A stretch of DNA of 9,014 bases, from NCBI GenBank assembly GCA_945931735.1, contig CAMEPN010000040.1, positions 1 through 9,014 of the forward strand, written 5' to 3'. The position numbers were made by a program, and so were the translations under genes. This stretch comes from an uncultured Clostridia bacterium. Lineage in GTDB: Bacteria; Bacillota; Clostridia; Oscillospirales; Ruminococcaceae. Positions 1 through 6,529 of this stretch are shown here, in pieces. How positions within the stretch are numbered: position 1 is the first letter of the stretch; each line of letters opens with the position of its first letter. The notes under the pieces are model-generated. The model did no database searches and was not told the DNA's origin. It saw nothing but the letters and a program-made list of their open reading frames with translations.

Positions 1-91
1 ACAATTTTCTTTAAATATCGCCAAATCGGCAAAAATAATCTCTACAATTCAGCAATTTAGCTCTGTAAATCTGTAAATCACTAAAAAGCTA

Positions 92-120
92 TTGACAAGC
101 GACAAAATTTGTGATAGAAT
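92..120 (+). promoter_or_regulatory. Sigma-A promoter of the DAHP synthase gene
   Basis: TTGACA (92-97) and TAGAAT (115-120) are separated by exactly 17 bases, close to the housekeeping consensus. Transcription should start near 127, giving a leader of about 60 bases before the ATG at 189. The ribosome binding site GAGGAG lies at about 173-178. The leader is too short to hold a T-box of its own, so aroG itself does not appear to be under T-box control. Upstream (1-91) is AT-rich spacer with a short tandem TCTGTAAA repeat at about 62-77 and no recognisable gene. Confidence 0.82.
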
Positions 121-188
121 AAAATAAGTGCAAATAATTCAGACAGCACAATAATTACAGATCAATAACAGCGAGGAGATAATTAACA

Positions 189-1217
189 ATGTCAATGAAT
201 TTCAGCAGAAAGCTGCCTATCCCGAAGGAGATAAAGGAGCTTTATCCGCTTACTGAAGAAATAAAACAGGTAAAGGCGGAGCGCGACGCGCAGATCGCTG
301 ATGTATTCACGGGCAAATCGGACAAGTTCCTTCTTATAATCGGTCCCTGCTCCGCGGATAACGAGGATTCCGTTATGGACTATACTAACCGCCTTGCAAA
401 GGTGCAGGAGCGCGTTAAGGACAAGATACTGATAATCCCCAGAATATACACCGGAAAGCCCCGCACCAACGGCACGGGCTACAAGGGCATGATTCACCAG
501 CCCGACCCCACAAAGGACGAGGATATGCTCGAGGGCATTATCAAAATACGCAAGCTGCATACCCGCGCCATCGCTGAAACACATCTCACCTGCGCAGACG
601 AGATGCTTTATCCCGAAAACTATCGTTATCTCTCCGATCTGCTGTCATACGTTGCCGTAGGCGCGCGCTCCGTTGAGGACCAGCACCACCGCCTTGTTGC
701 CAGCGGCATGGAATGCCCCGTCGGCATGAAGAACCCCACCAGCGGCACGCTTTCCGTTATGTTCAACTCCATACAGGCGGCACAGGCAAAGCATATGTTC
801 ATCTACCGCGGCTGGGAGGTTACCTCGGACGGAAATCCGCTCTGCCACGCCATCCTGCGCGGCGCGGTCAACAAGCACGATCAGGTGCTCCCCAACTACC
901 ACTACGAGGATCTCAAGCTCTGCTATGATATGTACCATGAAAAGGGTCTGCAAAATCCCGCTGTAATTGTCGACACCAACCACTCCAACTCCGGCAAGAA
1001 GTACCTCGAGCAGATAAGGATCGCGAACGAGGTTCTCCACTCCATGCGCCATTCCGCAGAAATTCGCAGCCTTGTAAAGGGTCTGATGATCGAGTCCTAC
1101 ATCGAGGACGGCGCGCAGAAGATAGAAGAGGGTACATACGGAAAGTCCATTACCGACCCCTGCCTCGGCTGGGCAAAAAGCGAAAAGCTCATCTACGAGA
1201 TCGCAGATCAGCTTTAA
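189..1217 (+). CDS. aroG: 3-deoxy-7-phosphoheptulonate (DAHP) synthase, class I
   Basis: This enzyme condenses phosphoenolpyruvate with erythrose 4-phosphate, the first step of the shikimate pathway to Phe, Tyr and Trp, in the cytoplasm. The protein has 342 residues, normal for the AroF/G/H (type I-alpha) family. The IGPCS motif carries the expected metal-binding Cys54. The other ligands by alignment from memory are His265 (in DTNHSNSGK), Glu302 (MIESYIEDG) and Asp323 (GKSITDPCLGW). The substrate-binding KPRT is at 90-93 and GARSVEDQHHR at 158-168. There is no fused chorismate mutase. The start is fixed by GAGGAG about 10 bases upstream. The gene is followed without a terminator by a tyrosine-type T-box leader, so its mRNA can run on into the tyrS unit. 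Which aromatic amino acid inhibits the enzyme cannot be read from the sequence. Confidence 0.96.
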   Translation: MSMNFSRKLPIPKEIKELYPLTEEIKQVKAERDAQIADVFTGKSDKFLLIIGPCSADNEDSVMDYTNRLAKVQERVKDKILIIPRIYTGKPRTNGTGYKGMIHQPDPTKDEDMLEGIIKIRKLHTRAIAETHLTCADEMLYPENYRYLSDLLSYVAVGARSVEDQHHRLVASGMECPVGMKNPTSGTLSVMFNSIQAAQAKHMFIYRGWEVTSDGNPLCHAILRGAVNKHDQVLPNYHYEDLKLCYDMYHEKGLQNPAVIVDTNHSNSGKKYLEQIRIANEVLHSMRHSAEIRSLVKGLMIESYIEDGAQKIEEGTYGKSITDPCLGWAKSEKLIYEIADQL

Positions 1218-1253
1218 TAGGCTTTCGCGAGTTATCAATTGAATAAATTAAAG

Positions 1254-1489
1254 CTACGACGGGAACAAAGTAGCCTGTGAAGCCCCTTTCAGAGAGCTGC
1301 CGCACGGTGCGAGGCAGCAGGAGCCCACAGCGCGAATTACCTCCCCGAGCGGCGCGGCGAAAGGTCGATCCGAATAGCCCGCACGGGTAAGCCCGTTAAA
1401 GCTGTAAGAGATGCTTCCCTAGGGGAGCAACTGAGGTGGTACCGCGTTAATTCGCCCTCTGTGAGCATTGCTCATGGAGGGCTTTTTTA
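1254..1489 (+). promoter_or_regulatory. T-box riboswitch leader, probably tRNA-Tyr specific
   Basis: The core T-box reads GAGGTGGTACCGCG (1433-1446). The antiterminator can be drawn base by base: GAGG (1433-1436) with CCTC (1456-1459), the seven-base bulge TGGTACC (1437-1443), and GCG (1444-1446) with CGC (1453-1455). TGGT in the bulge pairs with a tRNA ending ACCA, which fits tRNA-Tyr. Stem I has a base helix CGGG (1260-1263)/CCCG (1344-1347), the conserved AGTA (1269-1272), CTGTG (1275-1279)/CACAG (1326-1330), and a distal arm GCTGCC/GGCAGC. The 3' side of the specifier loop reads GAATTACC, and TAC at 1338-1340 is the best specifier, supported by tyrS downstream. A stem III-like hairpin ACGGG-taag-CCCGT follows at about 1383-1396. 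No convincing promoter lies between aroG and the leader. Confidence 0.95.
1454..1488 (+). terminator. T-box regulated intrinsic terminator
   Basis: GCCCTC (1454-1459) pairs with GAGGGC (1477-1482). The stem continues through two G-U pairs into TGAGC/GCTCA with a three-base loop, and six T follow (1483-1488). The 5' arm is the same CGCCCTC that closes the antiterminator, so the two structures exclude each other. Uncharged tRNA bound to the leader would prevent termination. Confidence 0.94.
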
Positions 1490-1526
1490 ATCTCACTTAA
1501 CACTTTACATCACGAAAGGAAATGCT

Positions 1527-2237
1527 ATGAAACACCACAACATTATTCCGTCAATTATTTCCGCGGCAATTATCACTTTATCTGTGGCTCAGCCTACCTT
1601 TGCGGAGGACAGCCTGACTCTCGGCAAACCGTTCCTCGAATACTCCTCCGAAGTGCAGCGGGTGAACTATATCGGCGAAAAGGCAGCGTTCAGCGTGGAT
1701 ATTCCTATGGAGCCTGTCCCCGCGCTTTCTGTGTCGGAGCCGACGGAGATCGGCGACGGCTCGACCTCATGGGAGCTTTTCTACGGAGAGAACGAGGAGC
1801 TGTATATAAGCTGCTGCTTCCACCGTAACGAGGGCGGTTATGACAACGAAATGGCGGTCTGGGCGGAGAGTGATTCGGCGGAGATAATCCCTGTCACCAA
1901 CGCCGATTTTCAGTCGGCTTCCGTTGTTGACTTTGTGATCGATGACTTCGAGTGCCTTATCGGCGAGTATAAATGGGACGAGGACACATGGATAAACATA
2001 ACATTCGGCGGTTCTACCGAGAATATCGCTCCTGTCCGCGACGATCTCATCGCAATGCTCGCAAGCTTCAGCCGCGATGTTGACACCGCTTTGACCGAGG
2101 ACAATGCCGCCGATAATTCAGCGGAAAATGCCCCCGAAACGGATAAAACAAGCCCCGACACGGGCGTGAATATGCTCCCGCTTGCCGTTCCCGTTTTCGC
2201 GGCGGCGGCGCTGTTCCTCGCGAAAAAGAGGAAATAA
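1527..2237 (+). CDS. Secreted surface protein with SPDTG sorting-like signal, function unknown
   Basis: The product has 236 residues. Residues 1-26 are a signal peptide with a likely cut after TFA. A compact region (about 30-185) matches no family I can name and is rich in acidic and aromatic residues, with two adjacent Cys in ISCCF. An acidic Asn/Glu/Asp linker (about 186-208) follows. The C terminus has SPDTG (209-213), a hydrophobic stretch (215-232) and KKRK, which is the layout of a sortase substrate with a non-LPXTG motif as often seen in Ruminococcus-type bacteria. AAAGGAA at 1515-1521 supports the ATG. It is the first gene behind the T-box, so it should be induced with tyrS when tRNA-Tyr is uncharged. 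The protein is not unusually rich in Tyr. A role in peptide or amino acid capture would be a guess. Confidence 0.85.
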   Translation: MKHHNIIPSIISAAIITLSVAQPTFAEDSLTLGKPFLEYSSEVQRVNYIGEKAAFSVDIPMEPVPALSVSEPTEIGDGSTSWELFYGENEELYISCCFHRNEGGYDNEMAVWAESDSAEIIPVTNADFQSASVVDFVIDDFECLIGEYKWDEDTWINITFGGSTENIAPVRDDLIAMLASFSRDVDTALTEDNAADNSAENAPETDKTSPDTGVNMLPLAVPVFAAAALFLAKKRK

Positions 2238-2342
2238 TATTTTCACCGAAAGGTCGTGATATCAGTGGGATTTATCAAAAATTCCATCGCTTATGATACC
2301 TCATTCAAGATATATAAAAAATTAATTTAAAGGAGAATTATT

Positions 2343-3545
2343 ATGGAACTTTACGACGAACTGGTCGCGCGCGGACTTATCGCGCAAGTGACCGACGAAG
2401 ATGAAATCAGAAAAATGATAAACGCGGGCAAGGCTACCTTCTACATCGGCTTTGACCCCACGGCTGACTCGCTCCATGTGGGGCATTTCATGGCGCTGTG
2501 CCTTATGAAGCGCCTGCAAATGGCGGGCAACAAGCCCATAGCGCTGCTCGGCGGCGGCACGGGCATGATAGGCGACCCCTCGGGCAAGTCCGATATGCGC
2601 AAAATGCTCACCAAGGAGGACATCGACCACAATATCGAGTGCTTCAAGAAGCAGATGAGCCGCTTTATCGACTTTTCCGACGGCAAGGCGATCATGGTGA
2701 ACAATGCGGACTGGCTGCTGGATCTTAATTACATCGACGTTCTGCGCGAGGTCGGCGCGTGCTTCAGTGTAAACAAAATGCTGACGTTCGAGTGCTACAA
2801 GCAGCGTATGGAGCGCGGGCTTACATTCCTTGAGTTCAACTACATGATAATGCAGAGCTACGACTTCTATATGCTGTTCCAGAAATACGGCTGCAATATG
2901 CAGTTCGGCGGCGACGACCAGTGGGCTAATATGCTCGGCGGAACCGAGCTTATCCGCAAGAAGCTGGGCAAGGACGCCCACGCCATGACCATTACCCTGC
3001 TCCTCAACTCCGAGGGCAAGAAGATGGGCAAGACGGCAAAGGGCGCGGTCTGGCTCGACCCGAACAAGACCTCCCCGTTCGAGTTCTTCCAGTACTGGAG
3101 GAACATTGACGACGCGGACGTTATCAAGTGCCTGCGTATGCTGACGTTCCTGCCTATCGAGGAGATAGAGGAAATGGCAAAGTGGGAGGGCAGCCAGCTC
3201 AACAAGGCAAAGGAAATTCTCGCGTTCGAGCTGACAAAGCTTGTCCACGGCGAGGAGGAAGCGAACAAGGCGCTCGAGGGCGCACGTTCTCTCTTCGGCG
3301 GCAGCGGAAACACCGCAAATATGCCCACCGCAAAGGTTGAGCTGACCGACGGCAAAATAGGCATTCTCGACCTGCTGGTAAGCACCAAGCTTGCTCCCTC
3401 AAAGCGCGAGGCAAGGAACCTTGTTTCGGGCAAGGGCATTGCGATAGACGATGCGGTTATCGAAGACCCCAACGCTCAGATCGAGATAAACGGCGAGGTT
3501 ATCGTCCGCAAGGGCAAGAAGGTTTTCCTTAAGGTAACGGGCTGA
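2343..3545 (+). CDS. tyrS: Tyrosyl-tRNA synthetase
   Basis: This class I aminoacyl-tRNA synthetase attaches tyrosine to tRNA-Tyr in the cytoplasm. The protein has 400 residues, typical for the family. The Rossmann domain begins with YIGFDPTADSLHVGH, where HVGH (45-48) is the HIGH signature. Tyr/ATP site residues appear in QSYDF (171-175) and GGDDQ (189-193). KMGKT (227-231) replaces KMSKS, as the E. coli-type enzymes have KFGKT. An S4 RNA-binding domain covers about 338-399. AAAGGAG at 2329-2335 fixes the start. It lies 105 bases after the surface protein gene with no terminator between, so the T-box leader probably controls both. A TATGAT at 2292-2297 might be a private -10 box but has no good -35. 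Confidence 0.97.
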   Translation: MELYDELVARGLIAQVTDEDEIRKMINAGKATFYIGFDPTADSLHVGHFMALCLMKRLQMAGNKPIALLGGGTGMIGDPSGKSDMRKMLTKEDIDHNIECFKKQMSRFIDFSDGKAIMVNNADWLLDLNYIDVLREVGACFSVNKMLTFECYKQRMERGLTFLEFNYMIMQSYDFYMLFQKYGCNMQFGGDDQWANMLGGTELIRKKLGKDAHAMTITLLLNSEGKKMGKTAKGAVWLDPNKTSPFEFFQYWRNIDDADVIKCLRMLTFLPIEEIEEMAKWEGSQLNKAKEILAFELTKLVHGEEEANKALEGARSLFGGSGNTANMPTAKVELTDGKIGILDLLVSTKLAPSKREARNLVSGKGIAIDDAVIEDPNAQIEINGEVIVRKGKKVFLKVTG

Positions 3546-3553
3546 TAATTAAA

Positions 3554-3592
3554 AAGACCTGAAGAGCGCTATGCTTTTCAGGTCTTATTTTT
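3554..3592 (+). terminator. Intrinsic terminator after tyrS
   Basis: AAGACCTGAA (3554-3563) and TTCAGGTCTT (3577-3586) form a ten-pair stem, followed by ATTTTT. A-rich sequence precedes the stem, so it could also act weakly on the opposite strand. Confidence 0.9.
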
Positions 3593-3611
3593 ACACAATT
3601 AACAAGATATC

Positions 3612-3639
3612 AAAACGCCCCGTGAAAATCCACGGGGCG
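3612..3639 (-). terminator. Intrinsic terminator after the ThrH-like gene
   Basis: CGCCCCGTG (3616-3624) and CACGGGGCG (3631-3639) form a nine-pair GC-rich stem with a six-base loop. On the minus strand TTTTG follows, and the hairpin sits about 20 bases beyond the stop codon of the minus-strand gene. It is convergent with the tyrS terminator. Confidence 0.85.
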
Positions 3640-3657
3640 AATTTCATATACCAAAAA

Positions 3658-4260
3658 TCAAACCATAGCCTTCTTGATAGCCGCCATAAGCTCGTCGTAG
3701 GTTTCAAACGCGGGCAGCTCGGGGTGATCCTTCTTTATCTGCTCTGTGGAGCGGAAGAGGAAGCCTGCCTTGCTCGCCTGTATCATGCCGAGGTCATTAT
3801 AGCTGTCGCCGCTGGCTATGGTGTCATAGCCGATGGACTGGAGCGCCTTTACGGTGGTAAGCTTGGACTTCTCAACCCTCATCTTAAAGCCCGTTACCTC
3901 GCCGCTTTCCGATACCTCGAGGGAGTTGCAGAAAATAGTCGGCCAGCCGAGCTTCTTCATCAGCGGGGTAGCAAACTGCGTGAATGTGTCGCTGATTATG
4001 ATGACCTGCGTAAAGCTGCGCAGCTCGTCAAGAAACTCCTTTGCGCCGGGCATGGGGTCGATCTTCTCGATGGTCTGCTGTATTTCCTTAAGCCCAAGAC
4101 CGTGCTCCTTGAGGATGCCGATGCGGTACTTCATGAGCTTGTCGTAATCCGGCTCGTCGCGGGTGGTCTTTTTCAGCTCGGGAATACCGCTCGCTTCTGC
4201 GAAAGCTATCCATATTTCGGGGACAAGAACGCCCTCAAGGTCTAAACAGGTAATATACAT
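3658..4260 (-). CDS. thrH: ThrH-type HAD phosphatase (phosphoserine phosphatase / homoserine phosphotransferase)
   Basis: The protein has 200 residues and resembles Pseudomonas ThrH over its whole length, including CLDLEGVLVPEIWIAFAE at the start. ThrH dephosphorylates phosphoserine and can transfer the phosphate to homoserine, linking serine and threonine synthesis. HAD motif I is DLE (Asp7, Glu9). Glu in place of the usual second Asp is the ThrH hallmark. Motif II is SDT (Ser90-Thr92), motif III probably Lys133, and motif IV GDSYND (151-156). GGAGGAA about 8 bases before the ATG supports the start. It is a single gene with its own consensus promoter and terminator and no threonine or serine pathway neighbours. 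Physiological activity in this organism is inferred from the family. Confidence 0.92.
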   Translation of the reverse strand: MYITCLDLEGVLVPEIWIAFAEASGIPELKKTTRDEPDYDKLMKYRIGILKEHGLGLKEIQQTIEKIDPMPGAKEFLDELRSFTQVIIISDTFTQFATPLMKKLGWPTIFCNSLEVSESGEVTGFKMRVEKSKLTTVKALQSIGYDTIASGDSYNDLGMIQASKAGFLFRSTEQIKKDHPELPAFETYDELMAAIKKAMV

Positions 4261-4313
4261 TTTTCAGGTTCCTCCGTTTTTTAGTGAACAGCCGAAGCTG
4301 CTGTATCACAGAT

Positions 4314-4342
4314 ATTATATCACATTAAAGCGCCTTTGTCAA
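4314..4342 (-). promoter_or_regulatory. Perfect consensus sigma-A promoter of thrH
   Basis: On the minus strand TTGACA (4342-4337) and TATAAT (4319-4314) are exactly 17 bases apart, a full match to the consensus. The start site should be near 4307. The 5' leader holds a small hairpin, CAGC-TTCG-GCTG (4300-4289), whose UUCG tetraloop would be very stable and may protect the mRNA end. Confidence 0.92.
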
Positions 4343-4409
4343 CAAATTCCCGCCGATGTCACCAAAAACTCCCGCGCCGCATAGAATGCAGTCAAAAGGG
4401 GTGAGCATA

Positions 4410-4919
4410 ATGCTGATAGAAGAAGGCTACGACAGGGACGCAGCGGCGAAGTACGCGCTGAAATGGGCGTTCGCGCGCAATCCGCGTTTCTATGATTTTC
4501 ACGACATCGGCGGCGACTGCACCAATTTTATCTCGCAGTGCCTTTACGCGGGCTGCGGTGTGATGAACTACTCGCAGACGAACGGGTGGTATTATATCAG
4601 CTCCGACGACCGCTCGCCCTCGTGGACGGGCGTAGTGTTCCTGCGGGATTTTCTTCTTACCAACAAGGGCGCGGGAGTATACGGAGAAGCTGCGGAGCTT
4701 TCCGAGCTTGACTGCGGCGATGTGATACAGCTTAAAGACGAAAGCGGCAGGCTTTATCACAGCCTTATCATCTCCGCGGCGTACCCGCCGTTCACCCCGG
4801 ACAGAATTTTCGTCTGCGCCCATTCCGACGACGCGAGAAACCGCCGCCTTTCATCGTACAGCTACGCTGCCGCCGAGGGTATCCACATATCCGGTGCGCG
4901 CAGAGAGATCAATTTTTAA
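4410..4919 (+). CDS. Amidase_6-type (NlpC/P60-like) cysteine hydrolase
   Basis: The product has 169 residues from the ATG at 4410, chosen because AAAAGGGGTG (4394-4403) lies just upstream. An upstream in-frame ATG at 4356 has no ribosome binding site. It resembles the putative amidase domain family (Amidase_6), with DRDAAAKYALKWA at the start and GGDCTNFISQCLYAG, whose Cys37 is the likely nucleophile. His117 in LYHSLI is the likely catalytic His, and AHSDDARNRRLSSY is the usual C-terminal block. These enzymes are thought to cut peptide or amide bonds in cell wall material. There is no signal peptide or membrane span, so it acts inside or is released by lysis, for example of a mother cell. It is cotranscribed with the LysM-GH18 gene starting 10 bases after its stop. 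The exact substrate is unknown. Confidence 0.85.
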   Translation: MLIEEGYDRDAAAKYALKWAFARNPRFYDFHDIGGDCTNFISQCLYAGCGVMNYSQTNGWYYISSDDRSPSWTGVVFLRDFLLTNKGAGVYGEAAELSELDCGDVIQLKDESGRLYHSLIISAAYPPFTPDRIFVCAHSDDARNRRLSSYSYAAAEGIHISGARREINF

Positions 4920-4929
4920 GGAGGAAGCT

Positions 4930-5808
4930 ATGCTGATCTACACCGTAAAAAGCGGGGACACGCTCGGGTCGATTGCGTCGCGCTTCGGCGTTCCCGTAAA
5001 CCGTATCGCCGCCGACAACAGCCTGTCGAATATCCGCAGCCTTGTCCCGGGGCAGAGCCTGCTTATCATGACGAACGCTATCCGATACATAGTTCGGGAG
5101 GGGCAGACGCTTTATTCCATCTCGCAGGAATATGGTGTGCCGCTCGAAGCGCTCGTCCGCGCAAATCCCGACATCAATCCTATATCAATACGAACAGGCG
5201 ACACGATAATAATTCCCGTCGCCGAGGAGCGCACCCGCCGCCCGATAGTCGTCAACGGCTTTGCCTATCCTAACATAAACGTGAACGCGCTTAACTGCGT
5301 GCTCCCGTTTCTGACATTCATAAGCCCGTTCAGCTACACGATAACCTCTCAGGGAGAGCTGCTCCCGCCCGACGCGAACGACCTTATTTACCGCGCAACG
5401 CGCTCGGCGGTAATGCCGCTCATGGTGGTTACAAACATTTTCGACGGAACATTTTCCACCGAAACGCTGTCGCAGATACTCTCCGACGAAAGCGCGCGCC
5501 GGCGGCTGTCCGATTCTATTATGTACGAAATGGAGTCAAAGGGCTATTACGGGCTGAACATGGACATGGAATATATCGCGCCCGAGGACCGCGAAAGCTA
5601 CAACGACTTCCTGCGCGACCTCGCCGACAGTCTCCACCGGCGCGGGTATATCCTCGTCGTTTCGCTTGCGCCGAAAACCTCCGCCGACCAGCAGGGGCTG
5701 CTCTATGAGTCCCACGACTACCGCGTGCAGGGCGAGATCGCGGATTATGTTATTATTATGACTTACGAGTGGGGGTATACATACGGCCGACTCGTCGAAT
5801 GTTATTGA
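4930..5808 (+). pseudogene. 2xLysM-GH18 cortex-lytic type glucosaminidase (YaaH/SleL-like), C-terminally truncated
   Basis: The reading frame gives 292 residues. Two LysM repeats (about 4-46 and 53-96) bind peptidoglycan glycan. A GH18 barrel starts at about 105, with GYYGLNMDMEYIAPEDR (205-221) carrying the catalytic Glu214. The family block MTYEWGYTYG (277-286) is then followed not by the usual PPMA continuation but by RLVECY and a stop. Family members run on for roughly 100 more residues, so the last barrel strands are missing. The DNA after about 5786 shows no remnant in any frame, which suggests a deletion or insertion breakpoint rather than a point mutation. AAGGAGG (4918-4924) overlaps the stop of the upstream amidase gene and fixes the ATG at 4930. 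There is no signal peptide, as in spore-cortex enzymes of this type. The truncated product is probably inactive. Confidence 0.82.
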
Positions 5809-5917
5809 AAAACGGCTCTGCTCTGCGGATCGGCGCTGCTCTTTTTAATAAAGTATTGCGGAATATACTGCATTCAGTCAGCCTCCCAAATGTCGTATCC
5901 CCGGGCTTGCAATGCTC
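5787..5917 (+). other. Breakpoint spacer between truncated GH18 gene and regulator promoter
   Basis: The stretch from the point where GH18 similarity ends (about 5786) to the next promoter holds no gene I recognise on either strand. The first part is GC-rich (CGGCTCTGCTCTGCGGATCG around 5813-5832) and ends in CTTTTT. It then becomes AT-rich. Short open frames here give no family-like protein. It may be scar sequence of a mobile element or the old 3' end of another gene. Confidence 0.4.
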
Positions 5918-5946
5918 TTGACAATGCTGTTTTTCTGTGGTAATAT
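5918..5946 (+). promoter_or_regulatory. Sigma-A promoter of the HTH-kinase operon
   Basis: TTGACA (5918-5923) and TAATAT (5941-5946) are 17 bases apart. The start should be near 5953, leaving a leader of about 140 bases before the ATG at 6092, long enough for regulation by RNA structure. Confidence 0.85.
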
Positions 5947-5971
5947 TATTGTAACACCTAATTTTGCACCT

Positions 5972-6020
5972 CATGTTTATGTTTTTTCGGCTGCTGCGGC
6001 TATAACATGAACTGTTTTTT
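5972..6020 (+). terminator. Possible attenuator hairpin in the leader of the HTH gene
   Basis: CATGTTTAT (5972-5980) can pair with ATAACATG (6002-6009), with one bulged T. The loop contains a second weak GC pairing (GCTG/CGGC), and six T follow at 6015-6020. The hairpin lies fully inside the transcribed leader, so it could end transcription early. The stem is AT-rich and I see no clear competing antiterminator. Confidence 0.4.
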
Positions 6021-6034
6021 ATATCTTTTTTGGT

Positions 6035-6054
6035 TTTGCACTTACTATTGCAAA
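6035..6054 (+). promoter_or_regulatory. Inverted repeat in the leader, possible operator
   Basis: TTTGCA (6035-6040) and TGCAAA (6049-6054) form a perfect six-base inverted repeat with an eight-base spacer, 38 bases before the start codon of the HTH gene. It could be a binding site for the regulator itself or a weak RNA hairpin. No binding evidence exists here. Confidence 0.3.
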
Positions 6055-6091
6055 TGTATCCACAATTTTCAGCGGAAAGGGTGTATGTATC

Positions 6092-6529
6092 ATGACGGCA
6101 ATAACGCAAAAGAACACCAACGAGTTATTTGATGAAATTCGTAAAGCTCCCGAAAAATTTTCAGAGCGATTGTATGCTGAAAACCCGAACAGCAGCCGAA
6201 TCATGCTATCGGATTATATCAAGCTGAAAATGTCCGAAAAAGAAGTAACCACTAAGGATCTGATAATCAAAACCGCTCTCAGCCAATCTCATATTTATCA
6301 GATTTTGAGCGGCTCGCGTGCGCCCGGGCGGGACGTTTTGATAAATATTGCGCTCGCTCTTTCGCTTACACTTGAGGAAACGCAGCGGCTGCTTCTGCTG
6401 GGACAAGCGGGCGCACTGTATCCTAAGGTGCGGCGCGACGCCGCGATCATCTGCTGTATCGAGCAGCAGCTGGACCTTATCGAAACCAACGAATTCCTTC
6501 TGTCTGTATCGGAGCATGGGTTGGTATGA
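6092..6529 (+). CDS. XRE-like helix-turn-helix regulator, partner of the downstream kinase
   Basis: The product has 145 residues. A charged N-terminal segment (1-36) precedes a Cro/CI-like helix-turn-helix at about 37-95: LSDYIKLKMSEKEVTTKDLI, then ALSQSHIYQILSGSRAPGRD as turn and recognition helix, then LINIALALSLTLEETQRLL. The C-terminal part (about 105-145), LYPKVRRDAAIICCIEQQLDLIETNEFL, is a helical module that I recognise as common in small regulators encoded beside Ser/Thr kinases in gut Clostridia. The start has GGAAAGG (6074-6080) upstream. Its stop overlaps the ATG of the kinase (ATGA, 6526-6529), so the two proteins are probably made in coupled amounts. It is likely a cytoplasmic DNA-binding protein and a plausible kinase substrate, since it has many Ser/Thr in and near the HTH. 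Target genes are unknown. Confidence 0.85.
   Translation: MTAITQKNTNELFDEIRKAPEKFSERLYAENPNSSRIMLSDYIKLKMSEKEVTTKDLIIKTALSQSHIYQILSGSRAPGRDVLINIALALSLTLEETQRLLLLGQAGALYPKVRRDAAIICCIEQQLDLIETNEFLLSVSEHGLV

Noticed and set aside
645..1238. Long open frame on the minus strand opposite aroG
   Set aside because: It lies wholly over a clear DAHP synthase gene, has no ribosome binding site and no family-like sequence.
2269..2297. Private tyrS promoter with TATGAT as -10
   Set aside because: The sequence 17 bases upstream (GATTTA) does not resemble a -35, so it was kept only as a possibility in the tyrS entry.
2322..3248. 308-codon open frame on the minus strand opposite tyrS
   Set aside because: It is the mirror of tyrS, whose motifs and start signal are unambiguous. 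The translation shows no domain.
3571..4245. Plus-strand open frame over the thrH region
   Set aside because: ThrH on the minus strand has full-length family similarity, a consensus promoter and a terminator.
5974..6006. Ten-codon leader peptide MFMFFRLLRL in the HTH leader
   Set aside because: There is no ribosome binding site. It lies inside the hairpin and such short frames are common by chance.
5756..6109. Minus-strand open frame across the GH18 break and the leader
   Set aside because: It is Cys/Arg-rich, without known motifs or a ribosome binding site, and opposed by a strong plus-strand promoter.
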